From CAZOEL01 sp964578835 (GTDB lineage Bacteria > Desulfobacterota > Syntrophobacteria > Syntrophobacterales > Syntrophobacteraceae), in the NCBI GenBank assembly GCA_964578835.1, contig CAZOEL010000022.1, forward strand, positions 20,976 to 84,975: a stretch of DNA of 64,000 nucleotides, given 5' to 3'. The position numbers were made by a program, and so were the translations under genes. Below the pieces are notes generated by a model. It did no database searches and was not told the DNA's origin. It saw only the letters and a program-made list of their open reading frames with translations. Positions 26,489 through 33,884 of this stretch are shown piece after piece (within the stretch, counting starts at the first letter, position 1; each line of letters begins with the position of its first letter).

Positions 26489-28537
26489 ATGGACTACCAT
26501 CAATTCTGTAAATTGATCAATGAGCTTCCCTTCGGCAAGCGGCTAAACAACGCTCTCTATGTCTATGTGGAGAGCCTTGCTTCTATGGGAGGCGAACTGT
26601 ATGCTTTTGTAAAGCAAGTTCGGGATAATCTCGGCATTGACACTAAGTTTAACATCGTGAAGTTCTATCTTTCGGAATTCAAGATTTCGTTCCTCTTTTA
26701 CCCCGATTTCTTAGAGGAGCCTCATCCTGTGTTAAGGGAGTCCCTGGCGGTTGATCTCACCAGCGGCAAAGTGCGGCGGCAAGACTACTCCAGTTCCCAC
26801 AATCCCCCTATTCTTCACCGCAAAGAGACAATGCTCGATCCCGATCATCCGAAGCGGGATATGTTCCGTGTCCTAACAGAGGCTGAAGAGGCCAAAGGAC
26901 TATATGAGCAAAGCCGCACTATCGGGTTCAAGAGAAACTGGGAGATTCTGCTCGCCGCGCGAGGGCTTTGCTACAGTGACCACGAGCTAGTGAGCTGCGA
27001 AGGGAGGGAAAAGCTTGATCAACTCGATATCAGTCCCGGCCCTGTCTACAGGCACAAGACTGCTATCATTCGTACCCGCCTTTCTCGTCCAGTGCAGACG
27101 CTCGTGGAATACGGTCTGCTATCGAAGGAGACCGCCTTCCTGGATTATGGGTGCGGGCAAGGAGATGATGTCGAGCGACTCCGGCGGATGGGGTACACTG
27201 TCTCAGCTTGGGACCCTGTTTACTTTCCTGACGGTCCGAAGCAGCCAGTCGATATTGTGAACCTTGGCTTCGTCCTCAACGTCATCGAAGACCCTATCGA
27301 GCGAGTAGAAGTCTTGCGCGAAGCTTTTGACCTGACCCTCCGCCTGCTCGTCGTTTCCACTTTGGTGGCCACTTCCTCAACCGCAGCCGTCGGTCGTCCT
27401 TACAAAGATGGTATTCTCACGAACCGTAACACCTTTCAAAAGTACTTTCGACAGGATGAATTGCGCCAATACATTGAGGACGTGATCGAGATTCCACCGG
27501 TTGCTGTAGGCCTTGGCATCTTCTATGTATTCCGGTCTATTGAGGAGCAACAGGTGTTTCTCTCCCGCCGCAGTCGCCGTGCGATCGACTGGTTGAGGAT
27601 TAGTGAGAGGCTCCACCCACCATCCAAGCGTCCTGAGCACACAAAACGGGTCAAGCGGTTGCCGAAACCAGACATCTATGAGTTGCACCAGGAGATCCTT
27701 GACGCCTTCTGGGCTAGAATGCTCAACCTTGGGCGCATACCACTTTTAAATGAATTCCAACGCTACGATGAGCTGCGCAATGCCGTGGGTTCGCCAGCCA
27801 GAGCTATGGCGCTCTTCACACGTCGCTTCGGAGAGGATACTATCCAAAAGGCATTCGAGGTGCGCCGAAACGACCTTCTTGTCTACATCGCCCTATCCAA
27901 TTTCAAGAAACCAGTGCCGCTCAAACACCTACCTGAATCTATCAAGGCAGATGTAAAGACCTTCCTTGGTGGATACAAACGAGGACTCGAAGAGGGAATC
28001 TCACTGCTCTTCTCCGCAGGAAATCCTGAGACCATTACAAAACTCTGCGATGAGACGCCGGTTGGTTATCATACCGCACAAGCCCTGTTCATCCACCACT
28101 CACTCCTCCCCGATCTTCATCCAATCCTGCGCATCTATGTCGGGTGTGCGGAACTGCTCGCCGGAGACCTTCGGGAAATAGACCTTATCAAACTGCACAA
28201 GCGCTCAGGGAAGGTTTCGTTGCTGCGCTACGACGACTTCGAAGGTGCTCCTCTACCGGAGTTGATCGAGCGAATTAAAGTGAACCTCAAGCAGCAGTCA
28301 GTGGACATCTTTGATCACCAATCGAGCGAACGGCAAGAACTCCTTTATTTCAAGGAGCGTTATGTAGCTCTCGAACACCCTAATAGAGAAGTATGGGAAG
28401 CATTCAGCATCAAGTTGCAGCTGCTTGGGCTAGACCTGGATGCTGGCTTTGGTCCAACTAAGCAGGAGCTTCTAGCTTTCCTTGATGCGACGGGCCGTAT
28501 TGAGGAATTCTTCCCGGATGTCTCTCCCGAATGCTAA
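26489..28537 (+). CDS. PT-associated putative methyltransferase
   Basis: This 682-aa product matches the family annotated as DNA phosphorothioation-associated putative methyltransferase. The N-terminal part contains FGKRLNNALYVYVESL, later KFYLSEFKISFLFYPDF and NPPILHRKETML. The centre contains HKTAIIRTRLSRPVQTL and a class I SAM-binding motif, LDYGCGQGDDV, from L218. Then come WDPVYFPDGPKQPVDIVNLG, the conserved NVIEDP and a GILTNRNTFQKYF segment. The family travels with dnd/dpt genes, but its substrate is not established. I start at ATG 26489, which gives the family's usual N-terminus; the frame is open upstream to 26432, overlapping the ATPase gene. It is the last gene of the operon. Confidence 0.85.
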   Translation: MDYHQFCKLINELPFGKRLNNALYVYVESLASMGGELYAFVKQVRDNLGIDTKFNIVKFYLSEFKISFLFYPDFLEEPHPVLRESLAVDLTSGKVRRQDYSSSHNPPILHRKETMLDPDHPKRDMFRVLTEAEEAKGLYEQSRTIGFKRNWEILLAARGLCYSDHELVSCEGREKLDQLDISPGPVYRHKTAIIRTRLSRPVQTLVEYGLLSKETAFLDYGCGQGDDVERLRRMGYTVSAWDPVYFPDGPKQPVDIVNLGFVLNVIEDPIERVEVLREAFDLTLRLLVVSTLVATSSTAAVGRPYKDGILTNRNTFQKYFRQDELRQYIEDVIEIPPVAVGLGIFYVFRSIEEQQVFLSRRSRRAIDWLRISERLHPPSKRPEHTKRVKRLPKPDIYELHQEILDAFWARMLNLGRIPLLNEFQRYDELRNAVGSPARAMALFTRRFGEDTIQKAFEVRRNDLLVYIALSNFKKPVPLKHLPESIKADVKTFLGGYKRGLEEGISLLFSAGNPETITKLCDETPVGYHTAQALFIHHSLLPDLHPILRIYVGCAELLAGDLREIDLIKLHKRSGKVSLLRYDDFEGAPLPELIERIKVNLKQQSVDIFDHQSSERQELLYFKERYVALEHPNREVWEAFSIKLQLLGLDLDAGFGPTKQELLAFLDATGRIEEFFPDVSPEC

Positions 28538-28647
28538 GGTAAGTTTGTGAGTTCGGAATATCTGATTGCTCCGATTACAGTTTTCTGTCTACAGGCACCC
28601 TGTCCCTCGTGTGGTTGTGGGTTCGCCTGAGGCAGTCAATTTGGCGC

Positions 28648-28980
28648 TCATTTGGCTGTCGATTTCTTTACCCGGTTGCATTCAGCACATAATATTTGAA
28701 CAATGGATGTAGCCTTTGTGCATTTGTGTCCCTTTCGCTTACCTGCGACCTCCTCGATTTCTGATTGGAATTGGTCTTCTGGCGAATGCGCCGGCTGAAG
28801 AATGTTTCGGCCTCCTCCAGAGCCGCACACTCCTATGTCCAGCGCTGCCACACCATTCCCAATGCTCCGGATTTTTTGCAGACCTTGAAGCCACCGCTAG
28901 GGGAAGGCTCGATCCAGATTGCGTAGAAGGCCTGTCTGCAGCTCTCTGGCGCGAAGAGATAGGTGGTCTTGAGGTGTATG
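28648..28980 (-). pseudogene. Relic of a WGR-like gene, inverted copy
   Basis: On the minus strand one frame reads LFAPESCRQAFYAIWIE, then GGFKVCKKSGAL, an in-frame TAG (28835-28833), then ALEEAETFFSRRIRQKTN and SNQKSRR. It is clearly homologous to the gene at 31765-32082 (VAPESPRQAFYIIWIE, RFRVCKESGAG, TIELAEKDFASRMKAKANPN). The stop codon and lack of a start make it a pseudogene. In another minus frame, 28700-28648 encodes a terminal ILCAECNRVKKSTAK that resembles the end of an HNH nuclease, so a second relic may overlap. The rest of 28538-29108 holds nothing I can support. Confidence 0.55.
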
Positions 28981-29108
28981 GGGCTGAAGCTTGAGCTGGA
29001 TCATGAAGCGAATCATCCTTTAGTTGTGACTGTGGAAAATCTTCCGAGTTGCTCATCTTGGCGTATTGCTCGTTTCCTCCACTTGCCTGCGCTCTGGGTG
29101 CTCGTCTC

Positions 29109-29651
29109 CTATAAGCACTCCCCACCGCTCATCTCCATAAATTGATGAAAGATCTTTATCCTTTCCCGGCACAGACAGAGTCCTATATCCCCCTCATAGT
29201 CCCCGAACTGGGGTACGAGGTCAGCATAGAGATCCTCAGGGGAAAGCCTCCCCTCGAGTTTGAGTTTCATGAGCCTGTTGGCCGGCAAAAGGCATAGGAG
29301 CGCTCCAATGGAGGCGTCTTTTTCTTTTCTGTTATGGCCGTAAAGTGCGAGAACAGGATTTGAGTACCTGAGTTTGCCGGTTTTCCCTACATGGCCGAGA
29401 AGAGCGTGCATGAGATCGTGCCCGATAGCAAGGGTTAGATCAGTCTCGGAGAGGCGAGGGTTGTAGAGAATGACAAGATTGCCATTCCTTCTGGTGATAC
29501 AGGCATGGGGCACACTGGCGTCATTTACATGGATAGTGAAGATCCCCATGGATTCGGCCCACACAAGGAGATCCTCCGAGGTCAGGATATCCTGATTGAA
29601 GAAGGGATACCTGCGCTGAATGCGGACGAATTCATTGCAGAGGCGTACCAT
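29109..29651 (-). CDS. ImmA/IrrE-type metallopeptidase-like protein
   Basis: The 180-aa product has the size and layout of ImmA/IrrE proteins: an N-terminal helical part, a strand with LVILYNPRLSE at about 60-70, and then GHDLMHALLGH with H78 and H82. The family's zinc motif is HExxH; here the glutamate is replaced by aspartate (HDLMH), which may weaken or abolish proteolysis. Such proteins cleave or inactivate a partner XRE repressor, and a repressor-type gene lies 42 bases upstream on the same strand. The pair is a classic prophage or mobile-element control switch. Which promoter it controls is not known; the two divergent promoters at 30247-30321 are the obvious candidates. Confidence 0.7.
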   Translation of the reverse strand: MVRLCNEFVRIQRRYPFFNQDILTSEDLLVWAESMGIFTIHVNDASVPHACITRRNGNLVILYNPRLSETDLTLAIGHDLMHALLGHVGKTGKLRYSNPVLALYGHNRKEKDASIGALLCLLPANRLMKLKLEGRLSPEDLYADLVPQFGDYEGDIGLCLCRERIKIFHQFMEMSGGECL

Positions 29652-29693
29652 GGCAAAACACCACCCTTTATACTCCTACTCTTTGCGCGGCCT

Positions 29694-30239
29694 TTAGAGA
29701 CCGAGCTGAGCACGGATCTTCACAATCTTTTCCATTTGCTCATCAATTAAGCGGGCTCTCTTTTGAACCTTCTCCAGGCACAGGTCGAAAAATTCCTTAT
29801 CGCTCAGCCCAGCATTGACATACTTGAGGTAGTCAGGGTCGGCTTGGCCAATAGAGGTGGCAGTGTAGTTAAGCATCGGGGATTCGATTCCAGCGTGCTC
29901 ACACGCAGCGAGCATGATAGCCCAGGCCCTCTCGTCGCTAAATGCGGGAAATCGTCTTATCTCCTGTGCATGGGGAAAGGATTCTTCCTCTTCTTCCCGT
30001 GAGAGCCCAAGCAGTTCTCTTCCTCTTTCAAGGAAGGCCTCGTAGTCTACCCCAATTACCCTGCAGATCTTTCGCCTATTCTCTTCAGGGCCGCCTCTTC
30101 TTCCCTTCAGGCAATCGTTAATCTGGCTTGGAGTCAAACCTGTAGCTCTGGCAAGCCAAGCCTGCGAACCTCTGCCTCTTTCATCTACCCACTTCTGGAG
30201 AGCCGCTCTAAATATTTCACTTATCAATTCTCTTCTCAT
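29694..30239 (-). CDS. XRE-family HTH regulator, partner of ImmA-like
   Basis: From the chosen start the product is 181 aa. A helix-turn-helix of the Cro/C1 type spans about residues 27-60 (QAWLARATGLTPSQINDCLKG). The C-terminal two thirds is helical and probably dimerises or contacts the downstream ImmA-like protease. Two further in-frame ATGs lie upstream (30248 and 30257), but a strong promoter -10 box (30252-30247) overlaps them. Transcription should therefore start near 30240 and the message should begin at or next to ATG 30239, with no room for a ribosome binding site. A leaderless mRNA is thus likely. The role as repressor of its own or the divergent promoter is inferred from family and context. 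Confidence 0.75.
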   Translation of the reverse strand: MRRELISEIFRAALQKWVDERGRGSQAWLARATGLTPSQINDCLKGRRGGPEENRRKICRVIGVDYEAFLERGRELLGLSREEEEESFPHAQEIRRFPAFSDERAWAIMLAACEHAGIESPMLNYTATSIGQADPDYLKYVNAGLSDKEFFDLCLEKVQKRARLIDEQMEKIVKIRAQLGL

Positions 30240-30246
30240 GCTTTTC

Positions 30247-30275
30247 ATTATACGCATTAAGCGAATAAATTACAA
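30247..30275 (-). promoter_or_regulatory. Promoter of the XRE/ImmA pair
   Basis: On the minus strand TTGTAA (30275-30270) and a perfect TATAAT (30252-30247) are 17 bases apart. The expected start of transcription, near 30240, coincides with the ATG chosen for the regulator. The spacer contains CGCTTAATGCG, a short inverted repeat that could be a repressor site. Confidence 0.65.
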
Positions 30276-30293
30276 TTTTTCTACACACTCATC

Positions 30294-30321
30294 TTGGAAT
30301 AATTCTCACATTGAGTATAAT
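30294..30321 (+). promoter_or_regulatory. Divergent plus-strand promoter
   Basis: TTGGAA (30294-30299) and TATAAT (30316-30321) are separated by 16 bases. The promoter faces away from the XRE gene, towards 30414 and beyond. With the minus-strand promoter only 19 bases away it makes a compact divergent switch region typical of mobile elements. Confidence 0.5.
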
Positions 30322-30413
30322 CCCGCTGAAAAAATTCGTAAATAGGAGATATAGGGCAATTCTACTTGGATCAGTTCAGCAGCGAGAGAAGGGTGTCTCC
30401 GGCCAATAGTTGA

Positions 30414-30914
30414 ATGCGGCATAATTCAGAAACAGGTCAGTATGGCTGTGATAGCTGCCGGCGACAGTCTCATATGGAGAGCCACGCTCAAGGTTATTTT
30501 ACGGACATGATGGCATGGTTGAACCAGGGCTCAGCAACAGCGACATGGAACAAATCCACGTTCCTGCAGATGACGCAGAAAAGGAAGGGAGTGCTCATAG
30601 GGCAGTTCAGGGACCACAGTCACAAAGCCAAACACTTCCGAGACTCCATAATAGAATGGCTATTTATGGGGTGTCTCTCGAAGCTTTCCGCTTGTCATAT
30701 GACAGGCTTAGATCGGAGCAAACCAATGATCAAGTTCGAAGTAGTAGATCCTTCGGTCGTCTGTTCAGGTGATTTTGAGCCAACAAGGTTGGACAGACTT
30801 TTCATAAATCACCAAACCTCTTCTATCATATATCTTGCTCACCAGTGTGCTGTGCAGATCAGTTTTAAAGACGTGAGAGTCTGTCAAATTTCCGATCTAT
30901 TTGAGGAAGGATGA
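30414..30914 (+). CDS. Doubtful hypothetical protein (166 aa)
   Basis: This is the only long frame under the divergent promoter. There is no clear ribosome binding site before ATG 30414, and the N-terminal 30 residues look unlike real protein. The middle (KGVLIGQFRDHSHKAKHFRD) and the C-terminus (TSSIIYLAHQCAVQISFKDV) are more protein-like. It may be a small gene with a different start, or a relic with frameshifts like its neighbours. I recognise no family. A terminator-like hairpin follows at 30999, which supports a transcribed unit here. Confidence 0.35.
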   Translation: MRHNSETGQYGCDSCRRQSHMESHAQGYFTDMMAWLNQGSATATWNKSTFLQMTQKRKGVLIGQFRDHSHKAKHFRDSIIEWLFMGCLSKLSACHMTGLDRSKPMIKFEVVDPSVVCSGDFEPTRLDRLFINHQTSSIIYLAHQCAVQISFKDVRVCQISDLFEEG

Positions 30915-30998
30915 GCTATATCCGCAGTGAGACCAAAGAGGATTCTCGGGCAGAACTGAACCCCGGGATATGAAGGAAACCGAGGTTAATTCAGTAAT

Positions 30999-31021
30999 AA
31001 GGGGCGCAGATTGCGCCCCTT
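30999..31021 (+). terminator. GC-rich hairpin, probable terminator
   Basis: AAGGGGCGCA and TGCGCCCCTT form a perfect 10-bp stem around a 3-base loop (30999-31021). The bases after it (GTTGAAT) are only weakly T-rich, so it may act in either direction or be a processing hairpin. It closes the unit begun at the promoter at 30294. Confidence 0.6.
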
Positions 31022-31148
31022 GTTGAATCATGGTCCCTTCTCCTGGCCCCTTAACACCTTGACGCTTTCCCAACATTCATGAAGAAGTTCCTGTTTCATC
31101 CAACTGCTAAAATCCGATATTGGCCTTGTTCTCCCACACGTAGTGATC

Positions 31149-31401
31149 ATGAAAAACCAGGAATTTAACATAGTCCAGAAAGCTGAAATTTCTAGGGATT
31201 ACACCGACGACTACGACGTGACCATCTGCGCTGAAATCCAAAGGAGTCAAGAAGCGCACCGGTGGCAATAAGCTGGGAGACAAGCTGCGGGATTTGGCAG
31301 CGAAGGTCTACTCCGAAACGATAGCGCGGGACTGGGTGTTCAGCGATGATGACAACATGCAGGACATCCTCTCATACACGAGAAGGACTGCCACTGATTG
31401 A
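31149..31401 (+). pseudogene. Frameshifted small gene of unknown function
   Basis: ATG 31149 opens a frame beginning MKNQEFNIVQKAEISRDY that ends early at a TAA near 31269. Shifting frame near 31240 gives a continuous, protein-like continuation (KRTGGNKLGDKLRDLAAK, then ARDWVFSDDDNMQD) ending at TGA 31399-31401. One indel therefore separates two halves of what was probably an 84-residue protein. No family is recognised. It sits among other decayed genes. Confidence 0.4.
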
Positions 31402-31497
31402 GGATAGGTGCTTTCAAAAAGACTTGGCAGTGTACAAGGCATCGACATCTTTTGATTATAATGAGCGCTACAATAAAGGCACAGAAAAAGCCGAAGC

Positions 31498-31722
31498 ATG
31501 CAAAATGAACCGAAGAGTAAGGCTGAAGTTGTTCGAGGACAAAACGGCCGGAGGTGCGAGTCGGAGAAGACTTCGACATTCTTGCGGGAGCATGGCGCAA
31601 TTTATGTTCGTGGCGTCTACCATAAGCGCCCTGGATGGCGGTCAGGAGATGACGTCTTTCTGGGCTCCCGGTCCATTGAGGCTCGGACAGGGTACGAGCG
31701 GCTCAGATCAGATTGTAATTAG
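31498..31722 (+). CDS. Small basic hypothetical protein (74 aa)
   Basis: The frame starts at ATG 31498 and overlaps the TGA of a 15-codon frame (MSATIKAQKKPKHAK) that begins near 31462. The product is arginine-rich and hydrophilic (LREHGAIYVRGVYHKRPGW, DDVFLGSRSIEARTGY). I recognise no family and see no strong ribosome binding site. It may be a working small gene or part of the surrounding decay. Confidence is low. Confidence 0.3.
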   Translation: MQNEPKSKAEVVRGQNGRRCESEKTSTFLREHGAIYVRGVYHKRPGWRSGDDVFLGSRSIEARTGYERLRSDCN

Positions 31723-31764
31723 ATTGCCGACTATAGACAGGTAACGCGCAAGTGCATTTTCCTC

Positions 31765-32082
31765 ATGAAGGAGGTGGCGACTTTAGTCCCATTGAGGATC
31801 TTTGGTCCCAGTCTCATAAAAAGCGCTCACCTGGTCGCTCCGGAGAGTCCACGGCAGGCATTCTACATCATCTGGATCGAGAGCTATGGCGGAAGGTTTC
31901 GTGTTTGCAAGGAAAGCGGAGCGGGAAGAAAGATCCTGCACCGGCAAGCATGGTCATTCGACACTATCGAACTGGCCGAGAAAGACTTCGCTTCACGCAT
32001 GAAGGCAAAGGCCAATCCGAACCGCCGCTCAAAAAGAAACTACCGGTTTGTGCACCTGCTCCCTGATTGCGGAAGCGAATAA
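31765..32082 (+). CDS. WGR-like domain protein (105 aa)
   Basis: Residues about 30-95 (AFYIIWIESYGGRFRV, then SFDTIELAEKDFASRM, then KAKANPNRRSKRNY) have the length and pattern of WGR domains: a beta-sheet opening, a GxG-like turn, and a helix followed by a K-x-x-x-N basic tail. WGR domains bind DNA ends or breaks in other proteins, so nucleic-acid contact is possible. The start is uncertain: ATG 31765 lies directly before AAGGAGGTGG, which itself looks like a ribosome binding site for a later start such as TTG 31792. An inverted, inactivated relative lies at 28648-28980, so this family has been copied within the region. Confidence 0.45.
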   Translation: MKEVATLVPLRIFGPSLIKSAHLVAPESPRQAFYIIWIESYGGRFRVCKESGAGRKILHRQAWSFDTIELAEKDFASRMKAKANPNRRSKRNYRFVHLLPDCGSE

Positions 32083-32425
32083 TGCATAAATGGGCAAAGC
32101 CTTTCCCTGCCTGACTTCTTTCCAAAACCCATCGAACAGCATCCGCAAAGGCGATATGGGCATTCCCAGTAATGAGAGCCTATACAGTGAACCGAATACC
32201 CGCTTCAAAGCTGTCTCTCAGAATCAGGTCCGATTCGTATCAAAGAAGCAGGAAAATGAGAGGTCAGGAGAGCAGTCAACACGTCTTCATTGTGTCAACT
32301 TAACATCTATGTTAAGAAAAGCCGTCGTGCAACTGCGAAAACACCCCTCTCCGTCTGCGACATATCACGATCGCTGCGCACGAAACGGAGCATAAGCCCC
32401 ATTATCACCCACTTGGAGACAAAAG
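32083..32425. other. Non-coding stretch before the HTH gene
   Basis: An open frame at 32090-32395 has implausible composition and no ribosome binding site, so I do not call a gene. The stretch holds a palindrome at 32299-32316 and, from position and family habit, may contain the remains of a toxin gene that would normally precede the antitoxin-like gene at 32426. Confidence 0.35.
32299..32316. promoter_or_regulatory. Palindromic operator candidate
   Basis: CTTAACAT-CT-ATGTTAAG is a perfect inverted repeat with 8-bp arms and a 2-base spacer. It lies 110 bases upstream of an HTH regulator gene. This size and symmetry fit the half-sites of XRE-type repressors. Confidence 0.4.
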
Positions 32426-32719
32426 ATGCCAGAACGCCAAAAGCCTCTGAAACAGAGCGCCCTCGAGGAGCTAAGCCCAGAGGAATGCCTCTTTTTCAGA
32501 GAGTGCGTCGCGTTCCGCAAACGCGCAGGTATGACCCAGAAGCAGGTAGCGGAAATCATGGGAACCAAGGAATCAGCCATAGCCCGCTTGGAATCACTTG
32601 CCGGACGAGGCAGGGGCATGCTTCCAAAAATGATGACGCTCAAAAGATACGCGGAAGCTCTGGGATGCCGGCTTGTTCTGAAGCTGGAGCCGCTGGAGGA
32701 GACGGATGATGAGCGATGA
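32426..32719 (+). CDS. XRE-type antitoxin-like regulator (97 aa)
   Basis: A GGAG ribosome binding site lies before ATG 32426. The helix-turn-helix spans about residues 35-60 (GMTQKQVAEIMGTKESAIAR), followed by MLPKMMTLKRYAEALGCRL and a KLEPLEE tail. That arrangement is common in HigA-like antitoxins, whose toxin gene normally sits immediately upstream. No toxin frame remains upstream, so this is either an orphan antitoxin or a stand-alone regulator. The palindrome at 32299-32316 is a candidate binding site. It precedes the signalling operon by 160 bases, but regulation of that operon is not shown. Confidence 0.7.
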   Translation: MPERQKPLKQSALEELSPEECLFFRECVAFRKRAGMTQKQVAEIMGTKESAIARLESLAGRGRGMLPKMMTLKRYAEALGCRLVLKLEPLEETDDER

Positions 32720-32879
32720 ACGCCCAATGAGTGTTTCACATCATCAGCCCTGTGAAGTGAGACACACTGAGAGGATTTTCGCCTCTTCCAAAGGCTTCTC
32801 GGATAAAGCAGCCAGTATGAGGAAACGGGAATGGGAGAAAGCCGGGCAGTTATGGACTACCTGATGAAGGAAAGACGAG

Positions 32880-33878
32880 ATGGTTGGTCGTAGAACGGTC
32901 CTTGCATTTGCGCTTGTTTCTTTCGGCGCTTCCTTCCTGAGTGGATGCCAGTCAAAGGAAGCGCGGGAAGCGCAGACCCCTCCGCTCAAATTAACGGTAG
33001 CTGTTAGGGCTGCTTCAGACTCCGGCCTCATCGCCATAGCGGATGAGAAGGGCTATTTCGAGGAAGCCGGGGTCGAGGTTTCCATGAAGTTTTTTCCGGC
33101 CGGACTTCTGGCCCTCGGGGCCATGTCCCGAGGAGAAGCAGATCTGGCTACAGTGGCGGACATAGCTCTTGCTACCAGGATGGTCCGTGAAAAAACCATC
33201 AGAGTAGTAGCCTCTATCGGTTTTTCGACCGCCAGCCAGATCGTGGCGAGAAAAGACCGGTTCATTGAGTCGCCTTCTGACCTGAAAGGGAAAAGCATCG
33301 GCTTCACTCTGGATACCACAAGCGATTACTTCCTCTACACCTTCCTTTTGACAGAGAACATTCCACCTGAAGAAATCCGCGCAGTTCCCATTCCAGCCGA
33401 CAGACAGGCCAAAGCTCTCATCGAAGGAGAAGTGGATGCAGTCTCGGCGTTCGATGTTTTTGCCTACGAGGCAAAAAAGAAGCTGGGTGAGGGCGCTATT
33501 GCCTGGGACTGCCAGAATAACCTCGGTTACCAGTGGGTCTTGGCGGCCAATGAGAGCATCTCTCAATCGCCCGAACCCGTAAGGCGGTTTTTGAGGGCGC
33601 TCATAAAGGCGGAGAGGTTCGCCATGGCCGATGAAGAGAATGCGAGGAGCATTGTGGTCCGAAAATTCAATCTCGATCCTGAAACGGTCCAGCAGACATG
33701 GTCAAAGGTCAGGCTCAATGTCTCCCTGGGCCAATCTGTGGTTACTTCCCTCAGGGACTATCTCCGCTGGAAAATGGATTCGGAAGGGAAAACCGGCGAT
33801 CCGCCCGATGTTCTTCCATACATCTATACCGGCGCCTTGGATGATGTATCGCCCAAGTCCGTGACTATTTTCAGGTAG
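32880..33878 (+). CDS. NMT1/THI5-like periplasmic binding lipoprotein
   Basis: The 332-aa product has a lipoprotein signal peptide with lipobox LSGC (cysteine about residue 23). A type 2 periplasmic-binding fold follows: GLIAIADEKGYFEEAGVEV, then GEADLATVADIALATRM, LKGKSIGFTLDTTSDYF and GEVDAVSAFDVFAYEA. This is the NMT1/SsuA-type family that binds small organic or sulfonate-like ligands for ABC importers. No permease or ATPase gene lies nearby; instead a sensor kinase gene starts seven bases after the stop. I infer that this protein presents a ligand to the kinase rather than feeding a transporter. An AAGGAAAG ribosome binding site precedes the start. The ligand is unknown. Confidence 0.8.
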   Translation: MVGRRTVLAFALVSFGASFLSGCQSKEAREAQTPPLKLTVAVRAASDSGLIAIADEKGYFEEAGVEVSMKFFPAGLLALGAMSRGEADLATVADIALATRMVREKTIRVVASIGFSTASQIVARKDRFIESPSDLKGKSIGFTLDTTSDYFLYTFLLTENIPPEEIRAVPIPADRQAKALIEGEVDAVSAFDVFAYEAKKKLGEGAIAWDCQNNLGYQWVLAANESISQSPEPVRRFLRALIKAERFAMADEENARSIVVRKFNLDPETVQQTWSKVRLNVSLGQSVVTSLRDYLRWKMDSEGKTGDPPDVLPYIYTGALDDVSPKSVTIFR

Positions 33879-33884
33879 GCTCTA

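Noticed and set aside
3683..28537. Calling the locus a standard BREX type 2 system
   Set aside because: There is no PglZ phosphatase and no PglX methyltransferase, while DndC, DptF, DptG and DptH are present.
28739..29125. 128-aa minus-strand frame
   Set aside because: Its translation is arginine/serine-rich, and the homologous WGR-like sequence is in a different frame, so this is not the gene.
32090..32395. 101-aa plus-strand frame before the HTH gene
   Set aside because: There is no ribosome binding site, composition is poor, and it overlaps a palindromic regulatory candidate.
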